A DNA stretch of 64,000 bases from the NCBI GenBank assembly GCA_914767715.1, contig OU612073.1:10664001-10728000 (forward strand), written 5' to 3'. Below the pieces are notes generated by a model that was not told the origin of the DNA, searched no databases, and saw only the letters and a list, made by a program, of their open reading frames with translations. The stretch is from Membranipora membranacea (Eukaryota; Bryozoa; Gymnolaemata; Cheilostomatida; Membraniporidae). Position 1 is the first letter of the stretch. Every line of letters starts with the position of its first letter. Shown here one piece after another: positions 19,001 through 31,146 of this stretch. Both the position numbers and the translations under genes were made by a program.

Positions 19001-22000
19001 TTTTACCAAGTCGCTCTCAGTCTGCAAAACGGTTGGGTCAAATCTGGAAACACAAAGCTCTAGTAGTCAGTTGACTGCAGAGTGTGTCATAATGATGTTG
19101 TATCATATAAGTCATGCCATATTCATAAACATATAAATACTTATTTATACATATTTCTATTTTTATGTTTATGGCCATATTTGTTAACCTACCCTGGGTC
19201 CGGCATCTAGAGGAGCTACAGATTCATCCGTTGAGACTGGGGTCTTTGGGATATCCTCCTTCTCATCACCATATGCAGTATTATCTGGCATATCGTTGCG
19301 TCCAGTAAGACACCAGTAACCTGTAAAATAACAAACATTTCTAACTCATTTAAATAATTTTCAGTGATACAAAATTTTTTTCAAGTCTTTTATCTATAAA
19401 ATTGAGCGATTGATGAAACCGATGAAACCAAAGTCAAATTAACCTTAAGCAAATTCCATAATTAAAAATCAAAGTGGTTCGATTATCAATCTTAGCTGTG
19501 TATGATATTTAGATCTCCACTTACACTTCTTCTTAGAGCTTGCTGTTTGGTTGTAAATTGAGTAAGCACGACTGAACTTTACTGTATGTTTAATGATCTC
19601 TTTTGATTTCTACTAGTGTTTACTATTAATCAGTAGCATAGTAAGCAGACCTAAGACCTTAAGTGATAAGATATGATGGTCTAATCTAAATTCCTCCTTC
19701 TTTATATCTCAGATTTTACACACGCAGAAGCTGGGCAACGGACTTAAAATTTTATTTCGGTAACTGTGACAAATATTTTTTATTTTTTTTATTTTAGAAT
19801 TTTTCTGAGAACCACAGGTCATCGATCTAAATCAGCTAGCATGTGGTAAACAAGAAGAACCACTTGGCATGGTCTACCCTATAAAAACCTTTATCCGGGA
19901 TGATTAATTAGGCTATTTGAACTGATTACCTGGAAAACTTGGCATGGGTATTACTGGACATTAGTGGATTGATACCTGGTTACGCCTGGAGTATTAAAGA
20001 GGATGTGACTTGAGCAATGAGATGGAGTTCATTGACTTGAGTAAAATGAGCGCCAGCACCTGATGTACAGAGGAGATAACTCTCACTCCTGCTCAGATTT
20101 TAGACCCAACATGACTTGACTGGAAAGGTACTTTTGAGATATTTTGGCAGTACCTTTTGACAGATGATCTTTCTGCCTTCGGTAAAATATTGCATTGTGG
20201 AACAAGTTTAGCAATGCATTTTGGGATAATACTTAGAATTCAGTCCCAGGTTAATGAGAGCTAAAGCCTTAGGGCACGTATTACCAAAGAGTAATATGTT
20301 CTTGTATACCTTGAAGATTGAAACCCTCATTAGGTTTTAATTCCTCGAGTGGAACTGTTACAGTAATCATTAGTGTTTCAAAAAGTTCTCAATGATAGCT
20401 TCATCAAGGTATTTTAAAAAAACTCAAAATTTCCTCCATTTCAAACAGTGGCTTTATGAATTTTGAATTCTCGAATCAGATAAACAAGGGATCGGTATGA
20501 TATCATTGATTGCAGTTGTTAAAAAGATTCACGCCTCTTGAGAATTAAGGTAAATACAGCACATTATAGCTTTTGTAAATATGTTCCAGGAATTTAGATA
20601 TTATTTTTGGGAGTTCAAAAACTTGGCAAAATGTCAAAATGTGATTCACTGCCTATGGTTAGATTGTCAGGCAGACAGGTATTATTTCCTTTACTGCCAA
20701 AATGCCTCTGAACTGTTCATATACATTTATACCTTTATTGGCAACCAATGTCATCTCATTGGAAATGTTTGGTACTTTCCAATTCATAAAATATTGGATT
20801 CATAGAATATTTGCCCATTCTAAATTGATATATTGTCTGCTCTTTCTAGTTAAATATAAGGATATTAATAAAAAATATTGAGTAAATTTCGTATTGGTGA
20901 TGGTTATTAAAGCAAAAAATATATAAAACTGTTTACTGCTGGCACAAATAATTGCTGTGCTCAATTAATTCAAGATAAATAAGTAAAAGTGGCATAGATT
21001 TTTTTTCTTCAAAACTATGACGCAAGCCAATGATTTAGATGGAATTGTATTTAGAAAGAGCGAAAATAGATGAGACATAGGGAAATGGAAAACATTAAAA
21101 AAAACCAATTTCCTTTTAGACATTGCACAAATTGACACTAATACAAGATCGCCAGCTTGTATAGCAAGGGTGGGTTACTTTGCTAAAAATTAAGAAAGGT
21201 GCAAGGGTAAAGAGGTTCGCAGACTACGAAATTAAAAAAAATATGTTACAGGCCCTAAATGCTAATAATGAGAGCTGGGGGAAAATTCATTTATTTGCCA
21301 ATGGAGTATTAGTATCAGTATGTGTCATGTCTTCTCTTATGAGGGAGACTGACTTAGATGATCGAATAAGACAGTCAGAATACAGGCGCTATATGGCACC
21401 CATCATATTCAGAGGTTCCGGGCTAATTTGATTTAGCATAAATTGGTAGTAAATCTGCCAGACAAAGTTGTGTTGTGTGTGTTATATGTATCTATTTTGA
21501 GTGTATTCTTTTTAATTTTTTGATAAAAAATAAAGTGAATATTTGATTCCGATATCGCACAGCATTTTTGACAGGATGACTCGTACCACAGTATCACACC
21601 ATTTCAACAAGGAGTTTGAGAACCTCCCTGATGTCAAAATGAATAAGGCATTTGGGTTGTCACTCTGTGTAAAAAGAGGGGACAAATGATCAGTCTCCAA
21701 CCGGAGATGATGTAGTGCAAAACCACTTAGAAGTACCCATTGTGGCATAAATTAAGTGGTATATAAATAAATTCACTATTACTATTATCTTTCTCGATTG
21801 ATAAGCTTGCGTCATTGTAAGAAAATAAGTATGATATAAACATTGTCCACATAGGGATAAGAGTCTGGAGTACCAAGTAAGTTGGTAACACAACGTTTTC
21901 TCATTTCATTGAGACGCTTTTGACCAAATCTGTTTCCAATCTCCACTTTGTTGAGCTATGGTAAATAGTTTCTGGCTCATTGTTCCATCATTCAAAACCA

Positions 22001-23349
22001 ATAAACATTTATTGCAACATTTTATTGCAAATTCATTTTACGCAGAGCTGGTGAGCCACTAGCCCTAGGTGTAGTGGATTGAGCAGATTAAGTTGTGCAT
22101 TAAATACTTCAATCAATGCCTTTCACACATGCCACGAAAGCTTAGGCAAGAGATTATTTTAGCAAATCTACTTATCATATGCATTTTTATCATATAGACT
22201 ATGCCGAAGGTGTTTTAGTTTTCTTTAATTTTGTGACGTTGATATTTGATTCTATATTACGTCCTCCTATGCAGTCATACATATAAATATTTTATACCAG
22301 GTTTAGACACTACTGACATCACATAAGTTGGGAGAAGAATATAGGTCAAGATTTGGATATAACATCTTATTGACAAAAAACAACTTCAAACTTGATATCC
22401 CCATAAATAAATACTGCATATTTTTATTAATGGCATAGCTTAAAACGCTATGACTTTGTCGTTTTCACCGGATTTCACTTAGCCAGCAAAAAATCTTTCA
22501 CCATTTTGTTCGAAAATCAAAGCGCGCCTCTGTCAAATCAATGTGCCATTGAAATGTCAGCAAAGGTTTAATATATTATTGTTGAATTTAACGATATTAC
22601 TCAAGTGCCTGTGATGGGTTGTTCATAGATGATTTAGCTGGAAAGCTCTACACAGTATATGATACTGTTGAGGCTTGAGACTTGTCCATCAAATGTTCAT
22701 TAATGAGTTTTGGCTTTTTTACATTTAAAGGTTTTTTTTGGCTCAGAACCTAAATACGGAGGCGTTACAGCATGGTTACCTGGAAACTCTCAGTATGGTC
22801 AATGACTTGGCATTATTACCAGAGTGATATCTGGGAACGGCTAGAAGTGCTTCAGTTACTTGGAAGGCTTACCAACAGGTATTGTTCTATGCCATGGCTT
22901 GAATACTATTAGTTCAAGCGCTCAAACTGTGCCGGGATAGCTGGTAGTAGCATTTCATTATCAACCACTTTCCCATTCCCATTTGATAATAAAATGCTGC
23001 TACCAGCTTTCCTTGAGCAGTTTAAGCACTTTAACTAGAATACTAGCGAGTGTTAAGAATGCAGTTTCACTTTCATTATTACTCAGAAGGTGCTCTCTGT
23101 GACCTGACATTGGCTCTCTTTCCCACTGCTATCAGTTTCATGGCTTACCCATTTTTGATCCGAGCTGCCCTGTTCTTTCAATTTTATGCTGTTGTCTCCC
23201 ATTATCTCTGTAGTCTATATCATCGTACAACCCATCAATATCACAGAACTTCTCTGATTCGCCGTTATGTGCAGGTGCCTCTCCATCTGCTGGGAAATCC
23301 TCCAGCTCTGTCAACAATAGCCGCGATCTCGCGTTTTCCTTCTGTGGAT
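10036..23349 (-). CDS. FLVCR: FLVCR1/2-type major facilitator transporter, 13 exons found
   Basis: A 12-helix major facilitator membrane protein of the SLC49 family, whose vertebrate members carry choline, ethanolamine or haem. Exons in transcript order: 23149-23349, 19193-19320, 17852-17995, 16554-16686, 16094-16272, 15578-15722, 15117-15254, 14693-14760, 14300-14418, 13702-13812, 13174-13279, 12158-12284, 10036-10160. All phases agree. Family signatures: [20 protein letters not shown] (helix 1), [36 protein letters not shown] with [23 protein letters not shown], and [18 protein letters not shown] near helix 11. From the ATG at 19291 the product is 497 aa. The acidic exon at 23149-23349 joins in phase 1, so the true N terminus is longer and its first exon was not found. 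The last exon ([11 protein letters not shown] to the stop at 10036) has a weak acceptor and is less sure. FLVCR1 and FLVCR2 cannot be told apart here. Confidence 0.92.
11105..11241. mobile_element. Inverted-repeat element, family A (diverged), with perfect 9-bp duplication
   Basis: Starts TAATTAAGCGCTCAG and ends CTGAGCGCTTAGATTA. It is flanked on both sides by AGTTAGGTA (11096-11104 and 11242-11250). The ends resemble those of the elements at 5854 and 22910, although the interior differs. Located in the last FLVCR intron. Confidence 0.85.
11941..12150. mobile_element. Inverted-repeat element, family B, copy 2, inserted at the FLVCR splice donor
   Basis: Ends CACACTGATCACGTGATATA and its inverse near 12130-12149. 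The 8-bp sequence TCCTTACT flanks it at 11933-11940 and 12151-12158. Read on the minus strand this is AGTAAGGA, the 5' splice site of the FLVCR exon 12158-12284. An 8-bp duplication suggests a hAT-like miniature element. Confidence 0.85.
12258..12470 (-). repeat. 44-bp tandem repeat made of a FLVCR exon-intron junction
   Basis: Five diverged units of 43-44 bp. Each contains, on the minus strand, a 3' splice site (tttacag or similar) followed by a version of GCATTCGGTATAGCGCTGAC. Acceptor AG positions are at about 12285, 12329, 12373, 12416 and 12459. The leftmost is the one that keeps the FLVCR frame. Confidence 0.85.
12560..12636. repeat. 16-bp minisatellite, about 4.8 units
   Basis: CCAGTGGTTGAGTGGG is repeated four times exactly, then partly, in a FLVCR intron about 90 bp from the 44-bp array. 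Confidence 0.95.
12853..13092 (-). mobile_element. tRNA-derived SINE
   Basis: On the minus strand the head looks like a tRNA with Pol III promoter boxes: box A TGGCGTAGTGG near 13082 and a perfect box B GGTTCGAATCC near 13035. A non-tRNA body follows, ending in tttgcccgaaaagggca and an ATT-repeat tail (12855-12867). It sits in a FLVCR intron and shares that gene's orientation. It is a different family from the SINE at 46150. Confidence 0.85.
13981..14060. mobile_element. 80-bp inverted-repeat element with perfect 9-bp target duplication
   Basis: The ends TAGCCAATGTGTTGGCTCTG and CAGAGCCAACGTATTGGCTA are inverse. GTCTCCAGG flanks it at 13972-13980 and 14061-14069. Terminal TA and a 9-bp duplication resemble families A and C. 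A partial match, tagccaatgtgttggcta, occurs at 18643-18661. In a FLVCR intron. Confidence 0.85.
17260..17575 (+). pseudogene. Decayed reverse transcriptase fragment of a non-LTR retrotransposon
   Basis: Conceptual translation in shifting frames gives hallmark LINE reverse transcriptase blocks in the right order. They are a QFG...[11 protein letters not shown] motif, [15 protein letters not shown] where the active family has the DLSKAFD region, and [10 protein letters not shown] followed by HINDLLF, the GVPQGSVLGPLLF..INDL motif. Stops and frameshifts interrupt it throughout. The superfamily (Jockey, CR1 or similar) cannot be fixed from so little. It lies in FLVCR intron sequence, antisense to the gene. 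Confidence 0.75.
19321..22909. other. Long FLVCR intron without recognised features
   Basis: AT-rich sequence between the FLVCR exons at 19193-19320 and 23149-23349. I see no conserved coding block. Short open frames, such as 21180-21431, have composition and context expected by chance. Confidence 0.6.
22910..23037. mobile_element. Palindromic element, family A, copy 2
   Basis: Same structure as 5854-5985, starting TAGTTCAAGCGCTCAAACTG and ending in a decayed inverse arm with CTTTAACTA. It is flanked by GAATACTAT (22901-22909) and GAATACTAG (23038-23046), a 9-bp duplication with one mismatch. It lies about 110 bp from the acidic FLVCR exon. Confidence 0.85.
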
Positions 23350-26300
23350 CTGAAAAAAAAAACAGGAAGTCTCATAATTCTTGTTTGTCTTCAAGAATAT
23401 AATATATTGTGGAAGACAATCAAGAACTATGAGATTTTCCATGAATTTTTATATGACTGTTTACACTGTACAATGTACATTGGAATCGCTTAACTAAGGC
23501 AGGACAGGCATGGCTCTAAGACATGGCATTGTGTCTGTACCATAAACACAATAAATATAAGTAATTTGTACGTTTATGGTCGGTAAATTAAGAGTCCTAA
23601 GCTTGCCTTTAAATTTTCAAGAATTGTTGTGACCAGAAAAGGAAAGTGAAAGCAGAAAAGTATTGTTCAAGTCTGGACTTTGGACTTGGTGTTGACCGAA
23701 ATCTTTCAACATTGGACTTTGAACTTGGTTTAGAGTTTGGAGGTAGCTGACTTGTACTTCAAACTAATGGATGGATAGGAATGCATTCTCTGTATAGCTC
23801 AGTAAATAAAACTTACATCATTATAATACAATGAACTCACACACTTGGATTACACCACAGTCTACTAAACAACTTTATTAGTTGTTATGCAATTAGCCAA
23901 TAGCCAATACAATTTTATTTATTTACTTCTGAGAATATGCTAGACATGAGTCGATTTATTATTTTTCAGTGTCAAATTAAGTTAAAATATAATGTAGAAC
24001 AGTCAAGCTCACTGTTCCAACAACAGTATGGTACATCCTTTTGGCAGGCTAGCAAAACATTTTTCTACGAAAACAATACATATGTAAATATTACATTGTG
24101 GGGTATAGTCTTTTGGCAGGTTGAGCTAGGGTGTAAACATATGGTCTCACTTGCTTTCACCCAGCAAATGGAAAACTGTCATCGGATTTCAATTTCACAA
24201 GTAAGCAGTTCCGAAAATCATTTGATTTCTGCAATGATCTTAAACATAGCGTTTAATTAACAACAATTTAAAAAGAGAACAAAATGCTACTTAAAATGTG
24301 GCTTCGGGAATATAGAAGCCTGAATTCTAATGATCCCATTTCCTTGATAAACATTCACATGAATTTGGGTAGACAAACTTCAGAAAAAGTTGCAAGTCAT
24401 ACTGCACACAAAGTGTTGCAAGTTAGAGTCCCTGTTTATCATTCCAATTCGTTTCATCAAATCATTTTTCTTTTAAATGGACAGAGCTTGCTATCAACAC
24501 ACTCCCCAAGTTTCTCAAATGTCAAGCTCAAGTCCGCGAAAGAAGTCATGGGCCCTCACGAAACTTGACGTAGTTGACCAACATGGATTGACTTCAAAAT
24601 ATCGTTTCATCCTAACGCTAGAATATTTGACAGTGATTTTTTTCGGATTAAGCTGTCAGTTGTCAGCGTGGACTACGCCATGACCTCCCATGCACTTATC
24701 AACAATACATGGTTAATTGATACAGAATAGAAAAACATGAATAGATACAATTTAATACATTTTATAAAATTACAGCAAACTCCTAGATATGCAGTCTCCA
24801 TTTCAAGAATACACTGCCCACTATGCCAGCGCAAAACACTATTTTGATCAGGCAGCTGCCATTTACTATATATTCACCAATTGAAATAGAGTTATGATAT
24901 AATGGAAAGCGATAATGCAACATTTTACAACAATCTGCAAAGATCTCAAGATAAACCTACCATCCATTTCACTTGTTGAGGTAAAGGTCCATAGAAATGT
25001 GAAAATATCCCACAAGCAAGCGGCAGTTGAGACTGAGTAATTCTTGTTTATTTGAGCAGAGAGTGATTCATATAATCTTTCTTTGGACTATTATACCTGG
25101 TCATGTTGCCTGGGTGTATAATGTCATGGAACAAGTAAGGAGTTTACAATGTATATGGATATCGATTCCGTTCACATTAATAAGCTTCCATGGAGCTTTT
25201 GTGATGAAGATCAGTAGGCTAAATTCAATACCTTTAATACTATGCACAGTTCAAAATTTGAAGGCAGCGTTAAAGATCATTGGCAGCAAAATATTGATCC
25301 GGAGTTTCTGCAGTTTTGGTAGGTTGATAACCAGTTTGATCAGGATTGCATGTCTGTTGTTATTATTGTTTGAATTATTCAATTGATACGATAACATAAT
25401 ACTATATTTATAAAGTAATAAGATAAATTATAATGTTCTGCTGTTTGCCTCAGGCATTAGAGCTTTATCAGAATGAGCTCGGTATGGCTATGACGTGTAG
25501 AATTGTTTATGAATGACAACAAAATCACTTCAATATAGCCTTATCACAGCAATCCCACATTTGTCTTGTTTGTTTGAGCAAGATTTGTGCAAGCATGAAA
25601 TGGAGAAGCGAATAATGGTACTAATTGCAGTGACGTTTGTCCCAGCAAACAAAACAAAAGTGGCACCACTGACATAAGGCTATCTCAACATGCTTGATAT
25701 CCAAGTACAACAGAAATAAATGGCGTGATGGGGGTGGAGGAGTGGGAGCGAATAAACATCAAGGTTTTAGATTGTTTAAGAGAATCCCTGGTCTTAAACC
25801 AACAGATAAAGGCTGTGTGTTTTTTGTTATTACGGTGACTTTTTTTTACCAGATTACGGGATCATGTGGAGCAAAAGATAGCCAATTACCGCTAATGTTA
25901 AAGATGAAATCTAGCTGACCATAACCTGTGCATTAAGATCTATTGTAGAAAAGAATAAATCTGGTAAGAAAGAGCTTAGCACTATGAGTTGCATTTGGCT
26001 ATCGCATGGTAAGAAAATGCTTCAACCTTTGGAGTTGTGCATTCTTTATATGAGGAGAGAAAACTACCAAAAATAGTAACGCACTGTTCAAAACTGCAAC
26101 TCAGTTGATACTGAAATCAGTCCAATCATCAGCAGTCATTATGATGTACTTGGTGCTATTTAACTTTGTTTCGATTTTTGAGCACAGGCCTATATCAAAA
26201 CCAATCACCAACTAATTCAAACATAATTTACCAGTTCTTAAAGTTACAAAGATCTGTTTAACTTTTTAAGCTGAATGAACTCAGATAAGTGGTTCAGATA

Positions 26301-29300
26301 TCCCACAAAATGACATATATAATGCGGAGCATTCATGACCATCTAATATGAGGTGCTAGTTTTAACATTTACAATATGGTATGGCAGAGTTTGTGAGCTT
26401 TAGAGTCTAGATTGTATGGTCTCTTACCATTACTACAGTTTTTAAGTTTAAATAAGATCAATTAACATCGCAAATAACCTTCATCATAGGACTACCCTAA
26501 TAGAAGAAATCAAAGATAAGAGCAAATACGGGTCTCTAATCAACAGATGATCAAATGAAAGTGAACTTTTCATTTCTTCAAAAGTTGGTTTCTGTAAACA
26601 TCAACAGAAAGCTGAGCTGATTAAATTAAAACTAGAATGAGAATTCAGATAGTATTAGAAATCATATCATGACATAGTGTACTGGTCGTTTCCTCTCTAT
26701 CCCTATGCCCCTAAACCCAAACACCAATATTATAAAGATGACGAACGCCAAAAAATTTTCTTGGTTGTTATCCATGTTTAAAAGATATGTTCCCCTTACT
26801 GTACCAAAACAATAACATGTTTGAAAATAAGCAAATTGATTCAGTGAGGAGTAGGTATTTGGGCATGCACATTTCATGGAAATATTTTCTGATGTACGTA
26901 ATGGAATTCACGGCCAGTTTGCAGCTAGGTGATGGTTCTGAGCTATACCAACTCTGAACATATTGAGCTTCAAGCCTGTCATATAATTTAAGCCTAAGCA
27001 GGCCTAAGTATGATGTAAGTTTACAAGTCTACATCTGAGTTGTCTACTCATTCTATCAGAGAAGATAACTTTGGTTAAACACACCTGGTTAAAGTTTAAC
27101 GATAAGAAGCTCCTACTAAATACGGCTAAATGGACATTCAAAATTTGCACCCAAATTGATCATCTTAGCAATTGATAATAAAACCTGCTAGATTGAGTAT
27201 TCTATTTGCCTGCATTTCGAGTTTCAAGCATGTGGCAGTTCAGCAGTAGAATGGGGATGACGTGAATGCTAAAGAGTTGGATCAGCCTTGATCTAAATCG
27301 CTGTATTGTTTGGATCTAGTTAAATGCAGAGTCAGAAAGGTAATTTTCATGACTTACATGTAGATACCATCATTAATATGGAAAATCTGTGATCTATATT
27401 ATTGTTTTACAATTTTGCATTTCCTTGAAAACTTTTAAAATTTGGTCCAAACAAGTATATAAAGTCTATTACAATGCAACAGAATTTGCTAGTGTCAAGA
27501 TCGAATAAGATTAGAAACAAGTTGCTATCAAAGTTTGACATGAACACTTCCCTTTGTGGGATGATAGGATGGAAAATTGAAAGTTCAGCATTGCTATTCT
27601 ATTCCGATAATAAAAATTCTCAATTTTCAATAATGATGGTTTAATGGATCACTAATCTTAAATCTTGGCAAACAGATCCATGTATTTTTAGCACCAGGAT
27701 GTAAGTATAAAAATTTTTCAATGGTTATTCAAACGTTATGATTACTGCTGACATATATCTATGGTGCAAACAGGTACCACCAACAGTATTGCTAACGTAA
27801 GTATGAGTCCCTGTTTATGGATGGACAGCTACAAACGAAGTCATTCACTAATCTAGGGCATTCATCGAGGACAATCCACCGCAAGCTAGACTTAAATTAT
27901 TCACAATGACATCTTTTTGAGGATTATATAATGTGAGAATTTTTATATCCTAGACTAGAAGCCACAGATTAAATGTGAATTAATTGTTTTTTGGTTAGAT
28001 CACACATTCTAGGTTTGTAGTTAATAAATGGTTTGAGGTCATTTTTTGGTTACCCAGTGTTTTAGGGACCTCAGCAAACACTTCCACTTTCCATAAGCTC
28101 AAGTGGAACTTTGGCACCGAAAATGACCAAAACGGGCAATGTGGTTAGGAAAAATGAACTACATTCAGCATTTGATCCGATTAATTACGCATAGGAAATA
28201 AATTTAAGAAATGTGAAAGGGAGAAAATTAGACTCTTGGCTAAAGTTCTTGTGGGCTTAACAGTTACTATGTAGATTCACAAATACACTAGATATATTAG
28301 CATATAAATAAATATATATCTTTGTGCCTTCTCTTGTGTCACCACCCCAGTCCTTGCATTTTTAATAATCTTTATTGAACTTGAAGCTCTAATTATGTTA
28401 CGGTACTGAAAATACTTTTAAAAATAAATTAAAATGACCATTATGCTGGATTTTATTTTCATCATTGTTCCATCGGACCAAATGGTGAATGTAGTTCATT
28501 TTTCCAAACCACATTGACCATCTAGTTTAAGAACACCTCCCTAAACAGCGTTGTTGTGTACATGCAAAGTCATTGGCATATCAAGATGAATTTGATTTAT
28601 GCTTACAGCACGAGCCGGTACGGATTCTAGAGAAGAACATGAAGCAGGCTAGAGGAACAAAACCCTGCAAGCAATATAAACATTACAGGATTTTTTTTCA
28701 TCAGTTTCTTTGAATTCAGACTTCAATCTGAAAGGAAAGGCATTACCCGGTCAGATTCTGGGGTCAGTTCCTTACAGATCTGTTCCTCCTAAGTGCAAAT
28801 TTTTTCAAGGTGGCTCATCGGCAGTTTGCTCCGTGTTATCTCACCGTAAGCCGAGCCACCTGCTATGTAATTATTTGCGATAATTATTAATTCTTTGAAA
28901 GTGCATAGACACAAGGTACCCTGGACAGACAAAATTGAAAGGGGCAGGTTGCAAGACGAATTTCAACACATGGCAATAATTGAAAACATGGACTTAAAAG
29001 ACAGCTAAGCGTTTGGGGCTCATGGTGTCTAGACGTTGTTCGATGGAAAGAAGGTTAATTTAAATTTAATGTATGTCTAAGTGACCTGATGCTGGTCTGT
29101 TTAAGAATGCAAAAGGGTGTTTTAAAAACAATAGTCCGGGACATTTGTCAACTGGAGTGGCTAAGAGAAGTGTGTTGAGGTCAAGCTTGTACTCTTAGAG
29201 ATCATCCCTGGTGTTAAAGGTGGAATTAAATAACTTTCAATTAGTTTTAAATCTCCAGGAGTTCCTATATGTGCCCAGGTGTTTTGTGTTATTGTTATGC

Positions 29301-31146
29301 TATTTAGATTACATAATAATCTTGCACTTTTTTCATTCAGCTTTTAAATACCACCTAGCTTGACGTTGGTAGGAGGGACTGGTCTGCCTTGGTAAATCTG
29401 TTCGGTACTTGATTTAAAAATTACTTATCGATAGTTGAGGTATATATTATTATGAATCAAGGCTACTTCAGGGCCATCAGGTAACTATGTAAAAGAAGCA
29501 AAAAAACTACAGATATTGTTTTGATTATGCTTAAAATTTAATCACTCAAGATCTAAAAGTAAAATTGACAGTAATACCTGTTGATTCCCCACTTAAATGT
29601 GACCTGAGCAAAGCCACTTGATCTAATACTAACTAATGTCATCCTCCACTCAACACTACATAACATCCGCCTTGCCACGCTGGCTGGTCAAATCATTACA
29701 CTCCCAGTCGATATCGCTAACATATAACATGTATAGTGGATTGACCGATTACCACACACGATTAAATACATGTAGAAAACACTTTCACATTTTACCTACG
29801 TGTGCAACTCAAGTACTGTGGTATGAGAAAATATACACAAGGAAATTAGTCATTATGTGGTACTGCATGCCGCATCGGCTAAGTACAGTCTCCTACAATT
29901 AGTCACACAAACAGACTTTCTTGCCACACAAACCCATGTCGAGAGCGAGAACGTCTTTTACGCCTTCCATTGACCTATCCATCAACCAAGATCGAGACAA
30001 GACCGAATAATTTCTAAGAATTTCTTATAAATTGATGAGTATTGTCTTCTCAATGCAGCGGTGTTCAATAATAAAGTTCATATAACCATCAACAACCCTA
30101 CACATCGCGAACAACCACAGCGACAACTTCGTAATAATATTAGGTATGGCTTGCAATATGAAGCCGGGGTTTAAAGTTCTTCTATGCATGTGCAGATGAC
30201 AAAGTTGAGTTTGATGTTGTATCTTGCATTCTTCTGAACTGTCTACGGACACCATGTTGTGACTGTCAGTACAAGTTACCAGGGTACCAGGTTACCAGGG
30301 TACTTTAGGTGCATAACAGATCTTAAATTCCTGTTAAAGTCTGCTCAGGTGGCCTAAACTTTTCATGATCTGTCTGATTCAATCAATAGCATTATGATAA
30401 TCTACCTCCCAACACAATACCATTCCTTTGTAAGAGATTAGGCGCTTTATTCTCAGATTAGTTTTTAAGAAATTGTTGCAAAAAATATAAAAATTTGTAC
30501 CATCGGGTGATGTAAGGTTAGGAAGTACAGCAGTCACGTTGAACCAAGGAGTTAAATCTAACTCTTTGGTTGAACAAAAATTATAATAAAATAGGAAAAT
30601 AAATATATCACAGAAAGGGTTTTAAATCCTGGACTAGTCAGGATCACGCTTAGATATGCTAATATTTAGAATGCATTTGTGCCGTCGGCCAATCAGCTTA
30701 GCTGATTTACATCATTGTTCATACCACAGAATAGTCTACACAGGGAAAGTGATTCAAGAAAACATTCTGCAAAACCATCGAGAGAGTGACTAATCCGCAA
30801 ATTTACATAATAATAGAACAGAAAAATTCATTAGGCTATCTTGTGACAAGGAAAAATGACTAGTTCCTGAACAACTAGACAGATGTTTGCCAGGTAGAGA
30901 TAGCCAATAGTATACTGACACTTCAAAGTGTGGTTGGACTTTACCACAAGGAAAATGCAAGGAAAACACAAGAGTGGAAAAATAACTTCAGAGGTAGTTA
31001 GAAAATAGACCACATACAAATTGGATGGCTGTTGTTGTGGTTAGTTTAGAGATTTTGGGGTCAACTAAAAGATATAATAGGATCCGGAAAAAGATTGATG
31101 AACACGTTCATGGGACTACCCTGAGTCTACAACGTCATCACCACGC
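23350..31146. other. Gene-poor stretch between the FLVCR 5' region and the GPCR 3' end
   Basis: About 7.8 kb of AT-rich sequence with no coding block I recognise. It should contain the missing first exon and promoter of the minus-strand FLVCR gene, because the exon at 23149-23349 has no usable start codon. The only structured item is the fold-back repeat near 28065-28555. Open frames such as 25027-25386 show no family resemblance. Confidence 0.6.
28065..28555. mobile_element. Inverted-repeat element (diverged)
   Basis: The block with aatgtggttaggaaaaatga and actacattcagcatttg at 28138-28180 has an inverse partner at about 28472-28520 (gaatgtagttcatttttcc, aaaccacattgacc). The outer ends, cagtgttttaggga and ccctaaacagcg, are also inverse. 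It resembles an old non-autonomous DNA transposon; its exact limits are unsure. Confidence 0.65.

Noticed and set aside
23050-23493. 147-residue plus-strand frame
   Set aside because: It is the antisense shadow of the acidic FLVCR exon at 23149-23349.
25027-25386. 119-residue plus-strand frame with hydrophobic stretches
   Set aside because: No family resemblance, no splice context and no neighbouring exons; AT-rich DNA readily yields hydrophobic frames.
30025-30255. Minus-strand open frame starting MVSVDSSEECK, considered as the missing FLVCR first exon
   Set aside because: The start context is reasonable, but I find no good phase-1 donor after it and no similarity to FLVCR N termini.
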